64,000 nt of DNA, taken from assembly GCF_051020975.1 (NCBI RefSeq), contig NC_135037.1, positions 806,001 through 870,000 of the forward strand, written 5' to 3'. Under the pieces are notes generated by a model, which did not search any database, was not told the origin of the DNA, and saw only the letters and a list, made by a program, of their open reading frames with translations. A program made the translations under genes and the position numbers. This DNA comes from Osmia lignaria lignaria (Eukaryota > Arthropoda > Insecta > Hymenoptera > Megachilidae). This document shows positions 23,766 to 35,714 of the stretch, in pieces (the first letter of the stretch is position 1; every line of letters begins with the position of its first letter).

Positions 23766-24370
23766 AGGGTGCGTGACGCAATTGGGACGAGTTATATCTT
23801 AAATTTGGTAAGAGATGGGAAAAAGCTATTGATGTAAAAGTTGAACTTATGAAAAATATGAGATATCTTACAAAATATTAGTTTTTTAAACATTGTACTG
23901 TTAGACATAGGTGTGTTAGCGAAATAGAAGAGAGGGAATAGTAGAGAGGGGAGTGAAGGAGATATAGACAAGCACGGCGGAACGAAGCAATTTTAGTTAT
24001 GTTAATTATGTTATGATCGCGAGCGAATTACGATTCTATATTTTTGTGTTTTTTGAGAGAAATAAAAGGTCTTGTGTTAAAGAACTTAAATTCTGATCTC
24101 GGGAGCCGAGGCACCTCGGTTTATTAGTTCTAATAGTACCATAGTACTTTTTTATACAGAATGTTCCAAGGAGTTGATACGAGTAAAAAAAATATGTAAT
24201 TCTATTTAAATAAAAAGTGCATCTGCATTGTTTTAGTACATCGTTGCATTCACGAAGAAAATGAAGTCATAGAAAAATAAACATTATCATACCAATCAAC
24301 TTTTTCATGAACAGCTTTTTCCTATCTCTTACCTATCTCTTTTATGAATTAAAAAACATTTATTTAGAGA
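23766..24370. repeat. Fold-back repeat with foreign centre
   Basis: The left arm CAGGGTGCGTGACGCAATTG..GGTAAGAGATGGGAAAAAGC pairs with the right arm (CAGCTTTTTCCTATCTCTTACC, 24312-24334). The right half (24125-24370) recurs at 56921-57180. The centre (about 23898-24140) is purine-rich with AATAAA, unlike the arms, and could be a later insertion. Confidence 0.5.
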
Positions 24371-24744
24371 AGTTAATAACTTTTTCTAAAAAAATTCTCA
24401 GTGCGGAATATTACATGTTTTTCATCTGTGCAACGTGACAGTGAATAAAAATGTTTATTTACATGAACGAAAATTCTGTGAAAGGTGATAGTGACCGTGT
24501 GGTTAAGTGGGTTTAATAATCTTGTCTGAAGATCAGCTGTTCTTCGAAAGTTTAGAATCGACACAGTGACCCAGTGAGAATTATCTGCTTTTAGCATAGC
24601 AGGTTAATTTAGGAACGAATGGGTAAGTTTCATTTAAATTATTTTTAAATTTTTATTAATTATTCCATTTCAAACATTTTTATTTGTTGTTTAGAATGTT
24701 TAGAATTTCCTTTTTTACATAATGACAGGCGACAAGAGATTAGA

Positions 24745-25028
24745 TTCCGTATTTATTTTAAACAACAACTAAAAATGTTCAACCAGTTCAATTTTTTTAT
24801 TGTGCTGTGCCAATGGGGTGCCGAGCCGTTCGTTCTACGTCAAGCCCCGCTTTCGTAGCCGACGCTGCCGTCCCTGAGCCCGCGCGCTGTACGCGCTCGG
24901 ATTGGTCAGTGTTTTTGCTTAATAATTCAAAAAAGAAGCTACAAACAACTTATTTGCAAAGGAAGAAGTTGTTCAGAATCACCCCACCTACCCCTTCAGA
25001 GGGTGAAAATGCGTTACGGGACACCCTG
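24745..25028 (-). mobile_element. CAGGGTGT-family MITE, partial
   Basis: It ends in CACCCTG followed by TA (25029-25030). It matches the element at 46578-46860 in the opposite orientation over about 280 bp, sharing GGGTGCCGAACCGTTCGTTC-like and AACCAGTTC-rich text. Both lack the second arm, so these are half elements. Confidence 0.6.
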
Positions 25029-25882
25029 TATAAGGACGAAAAGTGTAGTCCCGTAAACCCCTGTTTAGGCCCATTTTTGCCGGTAATGTCAACACGCTAC
25101 TATTACCCGTCTCTACCCCCTTAAGACGCATGCATTCAGTAAAAAAAAATCGAATAAGCACATCCGCTGAACGCAGACGTATGCGATCAACGCACATAGG
25201 AAATCCCGTCTTAACCAATAAGAACGGGAAACCACCTTACACTCTTACAAATATTGCTCGTTTCACTAAAGAGTGTGAAATGAAATAATTAAAAGAAAAA
25301 TACAACCGACTTTGAGGTGCGCTAAAAAGCGTAAAATAATTTGTTTCATTTATATAACTACGTGCCCCCCTAACGGATTCCCACCTTGCCGAAGGTCGGC
25401 GTTAACGCCACCTGATTGGGTTAACCCCAAAAGGGATGGCGGAAGCGTCCGAACGGGTGGATGGGGCTTAAGGCCGCAGGTGAGCCCATCCGGTAGGGTG
25501 GAACCGCGTGCGGCCGACTAAGAGGAATCCTCCAAGCTAAGATGTGAGAGACCGTGCCGAGAGCTGCATGGCACAAGGGGTGTTGCGTCCCAAACGGTTC
25601 CTCCTGGATACCGGACGACCTCCAGGAGTGAACAGTCAAGTCCCGGGCAATCGCGGCTCTGCTCGGGTGATATCGCTTGACCGCGGTACTCATAGGACTC
25701 ATATGGACACCGATACAAAAAAACTTACACCTGGCGCCGACATGACGCCGGCAAAACTTCTCCAGGGCGTGGCTTCCTTAAGGAGCGAACGACCGGAGGA
25801 AAACACCAGCGCCAACACGGGGGTGAGTTGCTCAAAGGAATAGCCCAAAACCCGGGCTCGATATAGCGGCGCAGCGAGACAC

Positions 25883-26690
25883 CGCTATAAGAAACTGAAA
25901 TTGAGGGAGGAAGGCAAGGAGAAACCAACCCCTACCACAACCTCCTCAGAAAACACTCTCTCCCCCTCCCCCCAGGTAGCAAAACCTACCACCTCAGGAG
26001 CCGAGGATAAGGTCAAATCGACTGGGGCACCAAAACGCACTAGGACGGAAAATACCACCTCCAGCCCCTCGGATCACCAAGGCAAGAAGCCCAAGGTCTC
26101 TGACCTTGGGTCTTATACACAAGCGACCCGAGGCATAGGCAAGCTAGCGGTGGTACCAAACGCATATCCGAAATTGGGAGCAGAGGTGGCGATCCTGATC
26201 AGGAAGCAGATCAGGAAGGAAATTCCCAAGCTACCAGACGACACAAGAGCCTCTTTACGGGCTCATGGGAACGCGACAGGGCGATTATCTTCTGGCGTGC
26301 GGATGAACCCACCATTGGCTTAAAAGCCTCGCCTCCGAGCTTAAGATCGAGGGAAACAACCTACGTGTGCTGCCAGCTGAGGCGCTGCTTAAACGCCATC
26401 GAGGAGGGTGGTAGTACACGTAGAAGAATCGGGCCTGTCTGCTGAGGAGGCCGTCAAACTCCTCAACATACAAAACAAGGGCCTGAGGATTAAAGAGTGG
26501 ATTAGTCGCCAGGGGGAGCGAGAGTTGTGGTGCCTCGAGCACGCACTTCGCCTGCCTGGTTGACGATGCCTCGTTCGAAGCCCTCAGGTCCTGCAACCTC
26601 TGGCCCTTCTGCAGCTGTAAAGCTGCTCGAAAAGGAACCAAAGGAAGGACCTGAAGGAAACCAAGCAAACAAGGACACCGGACCTGCCAA
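25883..26690 (+). pseudogene. LINE ORF1-like remnant
   Basis: A Ser/Thr/Pro/Lys-rich stretch (EEGKEKPTPTTTSSEN.. to ..VAILIRKQIRKEIPKL) is open from 25901 to 26323. Broken frames follow, including SCNLWPFCSC, which may be a relic of a zinc-knuckle region. It lies upstream of the endonuclease, in the usual ORF1 position. No intact protein. Confidence 0.55.
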
Positions 26691-26699
26691 ATAATGGCT

Positions 26700-27370
26700 T
26701 GTTCCGGAGTTCAGATAATGCAGATTAACTTGCATCACAACAAATGTGCCTCGGCGATCCTAGCCAGGAGCATGGCTGTGATGCACACAGGCATAGCACT
26801 AATACAAGAGCCATGACTCGCGTACAATGCTATCAGAGGGCTGGGAGGGTGCGGTAATAACTACTACGCACGCTCAGAGGACAAACCTAGGACTTGCATC
26901 GTAGTCAAAGGACTAAATGTGACCCTACTACTACAAGTAAGCAACGGAGACATTACAGTCATCTGTCTCAGACTGAACCTAGACAATAGAGGGAACCGAG
27001 AGATCTTAGTGGGATCAATTTACATATCCTACGACTCCCCAGACCCACCACCGTAACCTGAAGTTAGAAAACTGACAGAACTGGTAAGAAAAGAAGGACT
27101 AGAACTCCTATTGGGTTGCGATACCAATTTCCACCATACCGGTTGAGGCAGTACCAATATCAACCCAAGGGGAGAAAGCCTTCATGAATTCCTCATCAGC
27201 ACAGAATTGATTGTTTTGAACAGAGAAACTGAGGAACAGAGGAACTGAATGTCTTCATAGACTCTAGAAGACAGGAGGTAATAGACGTCACCCTTAGTTC
27301 AGAGGAACTGGTGCACCTGGTGAGAGACCTGAGGGTCTCAAAAGAACCTTCAGGATCCGATCACTGACTC
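26700..27370 (+). pseudogene. LINE AP-endonuclease remnant
   Basis: Readable pieces include MQINLHHNKCASAILAR, TGIALIQEP followed by a stop, LVGSIYISYDSPDPPP followed by a stop, and LLGCDTNFHHTG followed by a stop then GSTNINPRGESL. The stop after QEP and the one after HHTG both fall where the family has Trp (QEPW, HH..WGS), so TGG to TGA changes explain them. Confidence 0.8.
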
Positions 27371-28997
27371 ATCCGCCTCTCCCTACAACTAAATATTGCC
27401 ACTACTTGGGTTCGCAACCCAAAACGCACTGACTGGGATGGATACAGAGCAAATCTTTCTGCTACCATCAAGAACATCCCAACCAGGTTCCACACCAGGG
27501 AAGACCTGGAAATATCAGCGCTCTGTTTAGGCAACGCCATCACAGACGTTTATGAATTAAATTGCTCGATAAAACCCAGGACGGGATCGTCTCGAGTACC
27601 ATGGTGGATCTCTGAGTTAGCCATACTTAAGACTGAGACCGGAAAACGTTTTAATAAGACAAGGAAAACTGGACTTGCTGTACACTGGGACTCTTATAGA
27701 AGCTCCCAGAAGGAATATAGCAAAACCATAGTAAAAGCCAAACGAAAAAGCTGGAGAGATTTCTGCGGAAGCATAGAGGAAACCCCAGAGGCCTCCAGGC
27801 TATGCAGAATTCTATCCTTAGACCGCCGAGCCCGGCTCAATTGCCTACAACTCCCGAATGGGAAGTTTACCAATAGCGAATCAGACACGCTAAAACACCT
27901 CTTGGAAACACACTTTCCGAACTTCCAAGAATCAACCGCTATAACTAACTCCTTCAGCACAAGACCCAGGGACCCCTACAAGCACCGAGACTGGCCCCTA
28001 GGAGCCAAAATTGTACAACCCAGGGACATCGAATGGACGATTAAAACTTTTCGCCCATAGAAAGCACCTGGACCAGATGGAATCTTTCCAGCCCTACTAC
28101 AAGAGAGACTAAACATTTTTATTGGCCCTCTGATGAAAATCCTCCAGGGCCAGCATAGCCCTTAGACACGTCCCTCAAATCTGGAGGAACACCAAACTGG
28201 TATTCATACCCAAACCGGGGAGAAACGGACACATCCTGGCAAAGGATTTTAGACCCATCAGCCTCACCTCTTTCATCCTCAAAACGTTGAAAAGGTTGGT
28301 TGATCGCTATCTCAGGACAGGCCCGCTAACTCTTCAGCCTCTGGCTTCCTCACAATATACCTATAGGGAGGGAAGATCGACAGACACGGCACCACACCAC
28401 CTTGTGTGCAAAGTTGAGTCACAGCTTTTGACAACACCTCATATCAAACAATACAAGAAGCCCTAATGCACCATAATACCGCCGAAACTTTGCTGGACTG
28501 GATCCAAAGCATGTTAAACGGCAGGAGAGTGACAGTCAGCCACAATGACATCACAGTCCACGGTAGACCTACTCGGGGCTGTCCACAGGGTGGAGTACTA
28601 TCTCTACTCCTGTGGTGTCTAATAATAGACGAACTCCTAGTAAGCCTACAAAAAGCAGGCCTTCTCATCTTCGGCTACGCTGACGTCGTAGTCGTTTTGA
28701 TTAGAGGGAGCTTTCTATCCATTCTTAAGAAACGCATGACTGAGACACTTAAGATCATCGTTCAAAGATCGGCTACAATTTTCACCAGAAAATATAAACC
28801 AGAACCCATTAATTGTCTAAATCTATGGGGCAAGGATCATCTTCCATATGCTCCTTCGGTAAAATACCTAGGAGTATATCTCGACTCCAAATTCAGTTGG
28901 AAGATGCACCTCGACATAAAGAGGAAAAATTTCTACACATCCCTATGGGGTGTGGAGCCCAGAAGGGCTCTAGGAAAACCTGGGGCCTCGAGCCCAG

Positions 28998-29761
28998 TGT
29001 TACGTCCCTGGATGTATATTCAGTTTCGTCTTCCGCTATTCCGCAAAGGTTTCGCTCAAGAAACCGCGATCGTTAGCGTTCCCACCGAGCTCTCGGAACT
29101 CGATAGCGAAAACCCTTCGCTAACATTTTTGTTCGCTAGCAACAGGCTCGTCCAACGCCCATCTCCGGAGGTATAAAAGATCAGTGCAACGCGGCCTGCG
29201 AGTTCAGTTTGAATTCAGTTTTGCGCCTTTTTAGAATCACGTACGTAACGCTCGATATCAGCGCGTTCATCAGCTCTTCGCCACCCCGGAAGAACATTAG
29301 AAGAAGACGTGCTCGGCCGACAGGAACCACGAGTATATAGCCGAGGTCTGATCAGCCAGACCCATAATTAGACCAGCTCTAGGAGTGCATCCTTGTCCCG
29401 TGCAGAACCACTACGACGCATCTGCTTCCAAGGTCGAGTCGAAGCCACGCGCCGCGTATTTAGCGTTATACCAATTGGCGACAGTCAACAAACTCGAGAC
29501 CGTGTGTATGTGTTTTAAATGTAGTAGTCAAGAGCAAGCGAGAAATCATCGAACCACTGAAGACAGCGTCCGATATATAAGAAAAATAAAGTAAAATGTA
29601 TTATTATACGCACATATACATATATATATAGTTTCTTAAGCTCATATCCTATCCCGTATCCTACCCGTAAGGTTAGGTCAAGGTGTGCTTCAGCGCTTTA
29701 ACCGGCAGCACCCACAACGCAAATTAGATAAAGAAAACGCTTCGTAAGCGGAGACGTAACA
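28998..29761. mobile_element. Solo LTR inserted in the LINE
   Basis: 764 bp, bounded by TGTTACGTC and GACGTAACA, flanked by CCAG (28994-28997) and TCAG (29762-29765), a 4-bp duplication with one mismatch. It contains TATAAAAG (29172-29179) and AATAAA (29585-29590) in plus orientation, the expected U3-R-U5 order. No primer-binding site or internal region is left. TGTTACG ends suit Gypsy or BEL/Pao elements; which one cannot be decided here. Confidence 0.75.
29172..29179 (+). promoter_or_regulatory. TATA box of the solo LTR
   Basis: TATAAAAG, followed about 30 bp later by GAGTTCAGTTTGAATTCAG, a plausible initiator/downstream region. Being in a solo LTR, it could still act as a stand-alone promoter toward the LINE 3' part. 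Confidence 0.5.
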
Positions 29762-30189
29762 TCAGCATCGCCCTATGGATTTACAAAACCATCCTGCTAC
29801 CGCGGCTAACTTATGCCGCGATAATATGGTGGCCTAACATTAAAAAAGCAAAAACAAGAAGCCTACTCAAAAGCCTCCAGAGAAGTTACCTGAGAGCTAT
29901 TGTAGGGTCCATGAAAACCACACCAATAGCCGCATTGCAAGTGACTCTAGGGTATGCTCTCCTTGAGCACGTTATAATTAGCGTTGCCAAACTCACAGCG
30001 TATAGACTGCACTGCCTGGGGAAATGGAAGAGCTTCAGAACGGGACACACGGCACTGGAACTCTTACACAACCCCCCATTCAGGCTTGTGCAGGATAAAA
30101 TCCCCAGGACGTACCAACTACAAAGGACCTTCAAGGTCCACATACCAACTAGGGACGACTGGAAGAAACCAGGATTCCCTAGTAACCTG

Positions 30190-30566
30190 AGCACTAACAT
30201 CTGGTATACGGATGGCTCAGGAAACAACAACCGCTTTGGGGCAGGTTTCTGTGGCCTGAAGATGGAACACAGAACCAGTCTCTCTATGGGGGCGTTGGTC
30301 ATGGTCTTCCAGGCCGAGGTCCTAGCGACCTCAGAATGCGCGAAACTACAGACCTCTTTAGGAGTTAAGTATAAAAAGATCTGCATCTGTTCAGATAGCA
30401 CAGCAGCAATAAATGCCCTTGCAAAGACCAGTACGGAATCTGTCTGGGAAGGCATGCAGGCACTAGCACAACTGAGTAGGTTGAACAAAATCACCTTCAT
30501 ATGGACCCTTGGACACCAAGGTGTACAGGGCAATGAGATAGCTGACGGTCTGGCAAAACTGGGCAC
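30190..30566 (+). pseudogene. LINE RNase H domain
   Basis: Within the longest frame (29911-30579) the RNase HI pattern is clear: IWYTDGSG (first Asp), FQAEVLA (Glu), ICSDSTAAI (Asp), and FIWTLGHQGVQGNEIADGLAKLG (His and Asp). The domain itself looks intact, but it belongs to a dead element. It follows the RT thumb. Confidence 0.85.
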
Positions 30567-31078
30567 CCTTTTATCCTAGGGAAAAAACTCATCAAAGAAG
30601 ACCTGGAGAGGCAGCACCTGACCTCCTGGAGGGAAGTAACGGGCTGCCGCCAGGCAAAACTCCTGATACAACAACCATCAGCCAGCAGAACAAAGGAACT
30701 CCTAGCTATGAATAAAACAAAGATAAAGGCCTGCATAGGGCTCCTTACAGGCCACATGACCCTACGGGCTCATTTACACAATCTCGATCTGACCGAGCAA
30801 ATAAATTAATAAATAAATCTCCGGCTATGCGGAGAGGAAAAGCAGGACAGCATACAAATGCCGATGTCCTGCTCTAGCTCAGAAAAGATACAAATCCATG
30901 AGCAAAATGTTCTTATGTCCCAGTGATTAAGAGAAGGTTAAGATGAGCAGCCTCTACGGCCTGGTGGCTGACGCCGGGCTAGGTCTCATCCAATAACTAA
31001 CCCAATAAACCAGCGGAATGTCACAAAAAAACTTTTAGATCTAGGTGACTCTAGGGGTTTTATTTCCCCACCCGAATT

Positions 31079-31079
<1 letters not shown>

Positions 31080-31118
<39 letters not shown>
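31080..31118 (+). repeat. (CTA)n microsatellite, LINE 3' tail
   Basis: About 13 perfect CTA/TAC units directly follow the LINE 3' region. A simple-repeat tail is common for I-group LINEs, so it probably belongs to the element. Confidence 0.85.
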
Positions 31119-31345
31119 GTGACAATTTTTAAGAAAACCTCTTGCTGCATTAACAAAATACGCTAAAAAGTATGAAATAATTTCTACTTCATTTATACCA
31201 ATACCCAACAGCTATTAATAAAACCTATTTAATCGTTAAATAGTATACTAAATACATTTCAACCTTTTCAGAGACGACGCAAAATTAAAAATACCTGAAT
31301 AAACATGCTGCCAATAACGATTTGATTGGAGTATGGCGAACTTGG

Positions 31346-31592
31346 TATAATTCGAACTATATTGCGTTCAGTCTCATTTTAATCAGAAAAATCTCACAAA
31401 TACGTTAGTAAAAGTTTCATTAAGAAAAAGTTAAAAATAAAAAAATTTCATCGTTGAATTAGCATTAGTCACACCAATATTCCAGTTCGGATTATATTAC
31501 ACCGATTCCTCGTCGAGCGTCTTGGTTCGCCAAGGGTGATCCCCCCATGTAAAGAAGTTAGTCACCTTGCATTTATCCAGCCTTTACTATAT
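31346..31592. mobile_element. Degenerate arm of the pogo-like family
   Basis: The order of phrases matches the right arm of the complete copies: CATTTTAATCAGAAAAATCTCACAAAT, AAAAGTTTCATT, TAGCATTAGTCACACC, GGTGATCCCCCC and GCATTTATCCAGCCTTTACTATA. No left arm is visible, so this is a fragment. Confidence 0.7.
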
Positions 31593-31599
31593 TTAACAC

Positions 31600-32868
31600 T
31601 TCAACTGCCACCCCACTCATATGTAACGCTTCAATTCTCATAGGAGGCCATTACCCATATTTTACTAATCTAATTAAAAATACTTGTATAAGGTATTTTA
31701 AATTATAAATAATAGTAACAACTAAATGTGGAAATAGGAAATAAGATTTTTAAAAAATAAAAATACCTACTACCTAACAAATCTTCTAAGTTTATCTTAA
31801 TTAAATATTATTATTTCTAAGTAAAAGAACTAGTATATAAGTCATAATACTTTAAACATAGTAACTTTAAGATCTGCTTTTGATTTAAATATACTAAACG
31901 GAAACTTCTTTATGTCATACTAATTATAAATAAAATTGGTAAAATAGAATTATTTGGGGAGAAATTTTACAGTACACTTATGAAATTATTTTTTAAAGCT
32001 GTCAGGTATCTTTTATAATTTCGACGATTTGTTAAAATACATAAGATGTAATTATAAATGTAAGTCGTAAAAATCGGTTTAATTTATTAGAAAAAATGTT
32101 CTATCTCATTTAATACAACCTAATTTTTCATTATTTCAAAAAAACAATATACATCTTAAATACATTATAAACATAATTTATTACCAAAAAAAAGAGAGAG
32201 AGAAAAGAAACAAAACGTTAGATGAAAGAAATCCTTCCAATCACATTAGATTTGTATAAAAGTAGTCATCACAAATAACGTGACAGACAGTGACTGGCTG
32301 GAAAATTGTACTACATAGTGAGGCTAAATCGCATATGTATTAGATATTTTTCATTGTAATCATTGTATTAAATGAACCACCATTATTCATTAAAGAATCA
32401 AATGAAAGAATATTCATTGCGTACACCAATATTTGTAACATTTTTACACAAATATAATATAAGTTAATCAATTTGAGATCATTCGAAATTCCGAATCTTT
32501 AATGAACAAGGTGGTTTAATCGAGGGTACAAAATAAAAATATGCTCTTCATAGCATTTCATTATAATGAAACACAAATTGCTAATGAGGCATTGTTCTTA
32601 TCATAGTCAAGAAAATTGTTCACCAGTTGTCGAAACAAGCAAACTTTTTTCATTTTTGTACCCATGAATATTATACCTTCGTTTGATTTATTATGATACA
32701 GGGTTTTCTTGTTTCTAAAAAGAATACAGTATTTATTGTTTCGGAGAAGTCTAATGGTTTCTCACCTCCTCCGTTTCAGTATCAAATATATTACGCACAC
32801 TTTGATTGGGCTACTCGTAATCAATTATTGTTATTTATTTACTTATCAACAGTACCTAAGGTATTCCA
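31600..32868. other. AT-rich interval downstream of PP5
   Basis: No gene recognised. A minus-strand AATAAA (32839-32834) lies about 30 bp after the PP5 stop and may be a polyadenylation signal; the 3' untranslated region may extend further. The remainder is low-complexity AT-rich DNA. Confidence 0.45.
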
Positions 32869-35714
32869 CTAGCACATGAATTTTAGTAAAGAATTAGCAT
32901 ATGCCATTGGCCTTAGATTTGGATGAGGCTGAAAAAAATTGGTTTTATGATACAATTGTTAAAATACAAACCATTACTTATTATAATTGTATAACATACC
33001 ACTCCTTCATACGATGTGAAATGGGGTTCCATGTCTTTACCATTAAGTGTGATGAAGGCACCCCGGTTACCCATGGTATCACTAAAAACAACATCCATTA
33101 AAAATCACTGAATTCATAAAAGGTATTATGCTTACGTACCAATAATTTGGAGCAGAGAACACAGTAATGCATTTCCCATCATGTCCGATTTCATATCCCT
33201 CATTTTTCACTTCGTGGCTTCTTACAATATAATCAAGATTGTTTATAGCAAGGAAATTTTGTGTAACATCAGGTCCAAATTGAACACCAACTCCTCTTTT
33301 ACTGGGTGCTCTTCCTGGTTGAGGCTGCGGATCCGACCACAATAGTTCACACATTAATCCTTCTTCTGGTGGTTGCCTATTTCTATCAATTTCTCGAATT
33401 TCTTTTAATGTGACATCATCTCTTGAAAATAGACCTCCATGCATTACCTATAAAGTGCATTATTATGAAAGTATTTGAATTTAACAGAAGTTTTTATTTC
33501 ATACAATAATATATACTTACGAGTACTCTGTTGTTAAGACAATGGGCAAGTGGAAGCCAATTGTAAACTTCTGTAAATAATTCTGCCATTTGAGCAGAAT
33601 ATTTTGTTTTTACTTCGCCATCAAATCCATACATCTGATTCATTGTGGCAGATTCATGATTACCTAAACATCACATTTTAGTATAAATATGTATCTCATT
33701 TTAATGGTATAGATAAATCAACAGGTACACACCTCTAGACATAAAAAAATGATTTGGATACAACAATTTAAATCCAAACAAGGTGAATATACATTCTACA
33801 GAAAATGAACCTCTATCTACAAAATCCCCATTGAATAACTATAATACTGTTAAGATGTATATATTATATCAACTGAAGTGCGTGTATTAGTAATATGCTG
33901 AATGAGCCGTTTAAAATAGGCCACTTAAATAACTTGCTTGATTTTAATGATAGTGTTAGTAAAAGTACATAAGTCTGATATTAATAATTATTTTATGACT
34001 TCTTCCAAATCTAGCAATAAGGTAGAGGTCCCCCCTCACCCTTCAACAAAAGGTGGATGCCTTCCTTCATTATTCTAAAATTCTAAAATTATAAGATTCT
34101 AAAATTCTAAAGTTATAAAATCCTTTCATAAGATCTTATCTTAACAGAGATAAATATTTTGGCCAAAATGCAACATATATATAACTAAAACCAAAACAAT
34201 AATGTTTAAGGGATCTGACCCACCCCTAAAAAAAAAGACTAGTTACACCAATATGTATTATCAACAAAAACAAGCAATTTATTCGGGCAGCCTGTTTTTG
34301 ATGGTCTGTCCTGTATTTAGTATTAACACATTAAAAATGCAATGATAAATATATAATATACCCATATTGCAAAGGATACATAAGGATTAGTTTGTGAAGG
34401 TAATCCATTTAATTCAAAAATATTAAGTAAATCATAGAACTGCCCATGTATGTCTCCACAAATAGTAAATTTACTGTCATCAGGAATTGTAATATCAATT
34501 AAGCTTGGTTGTGCCATAAACCATGCTTTTACATCTAAAAGAATTTTATAAGCATATTTACGATGTAATTTATTTTGTTTTTTGTACCAATTTAATAAGT
34601 CTTGCATAAATTGTAAAGTAACTTTTCCATCTTCAAGTTTAGGTCCTACATATTCATCTTCAATTGCTGTAAAATACGTAAAAATAGATTTAATATTTTT
34701 TGATAAATAACTCTAATGTATTAGATAATTATTGATCAATTATTAGATATAATGATCTACCCATTTCTTCTAAATTAATCATATCAGCTATATTCTTTTT
34801 GTTTTCTTCCACAGAAATTGCTTTCTCGAAAGCTAACATTTTTAATATCTTACAACATTCTGTATATTTAACCATTGCATCTTTATCGTTTGGTCTTGCC
34901 TTAGTAACGGTTTTATAATCCTTAAGAGCTAGCTTGAATTTGCCAAGTGACATGTGTGCTGCAGCTCTACGATAATATCCTTTAACATAATTTTTATCTA
35001 AATCGATAGCTTTAGAGGCATCTGTAAGTGCATATCCAAAACATTCTGTTTTTAAATACGCAAAACTTCTATTGCCGTAATATACTGCCACTGTAGGATT
35101 ACACTCTATAGCTTTAGTGTATAATTCTATAGCTTTGGTATAATCTTGATCTAAAACACAATAAAATATATCAGTTATATTTAAATGACATATTATTGAA
35201 TAAAAACTTTAAAAGACTAATTGTTATTTATTCAATATTTATATTTATTTAATATATTACTTAATATTTATTTGTATTTAACATATAATATAACGATAAA
35301 ACGTTGATATACAACGTATATTACATATAAATAAATATCATATTCATAAGAAATGGAAATGACTGTTTATAGTATGTATATATCTTCAGAGAAAATAGGA
35401 CAAATGAAATAATTGCTTTAAATTTTTAATTGATTACTTTACATATCAACGTTTTATTTGATAATTAAATGATCATTTACGTTGTGGAAGTTGGGTTAGT
35501 TTTGAATATACACGTGACTAAATGACACTGATCTAATGATGATTATGAATTTTTAGAAATTTTGGAAAGAAATATGAATCACAGGGAAAGAAAGTTAGTG
35601 AAAAAATATTGTAAACGCACTTTTGAAATATTCGTTCGCTTCTTCTTTAAATTTTTCCGCTTTTGCCGCATCTTCAGGCGATATTACTCCTGTAATTTCT
35701 GCGTTTTCACTCAT
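32869..35714 (-). CDS. PpD3: Serine/threonine-protein phosphatase 5
   Basis: The exons in coding order are 35714-35621, 35150-34761, 34666-34380, 33838-33733, 33663-33521, 33447-33140, 33081-33000 and 32928-32869. All have GT/AG borders and matching phases; 1470 nt give 489 residues, close to the usual ~490-500. N-terminal TPR repeats (YFKNQDYTKAIELYTKAIE.., NRSFAYLKTECFGYALTDA, GYYRRAAAHMSLGKFKLAL) bind Hsp90 and inhibit the enzyme. The PPP-family catalytic domain has GDIHGQ (D233, H235), GDFVDRGS (D262, D265), GNHES (N294, H295) and HGG (H343). The motif SAPNYCDTMGN spans the exon 6/7 join. The C-terminus PHPNLRPMAYANSLL is the conserved PP5 autoinhibitory end. It dephosphorylates Hsp90 clients in cytosol and nucleus. 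The symbol is by homology to fly PpD3 and human PPP5C. Confidence 0.96.

Larger units (their letters stand above)
20244..25356. other. Gene-free interval upstream of the sulfatase gene
   Basis: Apart from repeats listed separately, this AT-rich interval shows no gene. A GGGAA microsatellite lies near 20479-20503. A block at about 21760-22210, beginning GAAAAGGAGGAGGTTACTTAAT, has the look of an old dispersed repeat that I cannot name. Confidence 0.5.
27390..29900 (+). pseudogene. LINE reverse transcriptase remnant, interrupted by an LTR
   Basis: Motifs in order: VPWWISELAILKTETGKRF, KAPGPDGI, GRPTRGCPQGGVLS and GYADV. The catalytic F/YADD box reads YADV, so the second Asp is lost. At 28998 the frame is broken by the solo LTR. 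Joining 28997 to 29766 restores TWGLEPSIALWIYKTILLPR, typical of the thumb region. Several stops and frameshifts also occur. Confidence 0.85.
25365..31118 (+). mobile_element. Decayed RNase H-bearing LINE (I/LOA-like)
   Basis: Order: GC-rich 5' part (25365-25880), ORF1-like region (about 25883-26690), endonuclease (about 26700-27370), reverse transcriptase (about 27390-28997 resuming at 29766), RNase H (about 30190-30566), 3' part and a (CTA)n tail to 31118. RNase H downstream of RT places it in the I-group (I/LOA/Outcast-like) rather than R1 or Jockey. A candidate target duplication ACTACGTG occurs at 25357-25364 and 31114-31121; the second copy overlaps the tail, so this is uncertain. Many stops and frameshifts show it is dead. 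Confidence 0.85.

Noticed and set aside
23898..24140. Second solo LTR
   Set aside because: It starts TGTTAG and contains AATAAA, but no matching inverted end or target duplication can be defined.
25365..25520. HDV-like self-cleaving ribozyme at the LINE 5' end
   Set aside because: The region is GC-rich and structured, as in some LINEs with such ribozymes, but I could not build the nested double-pseudoknot pairing by eye.
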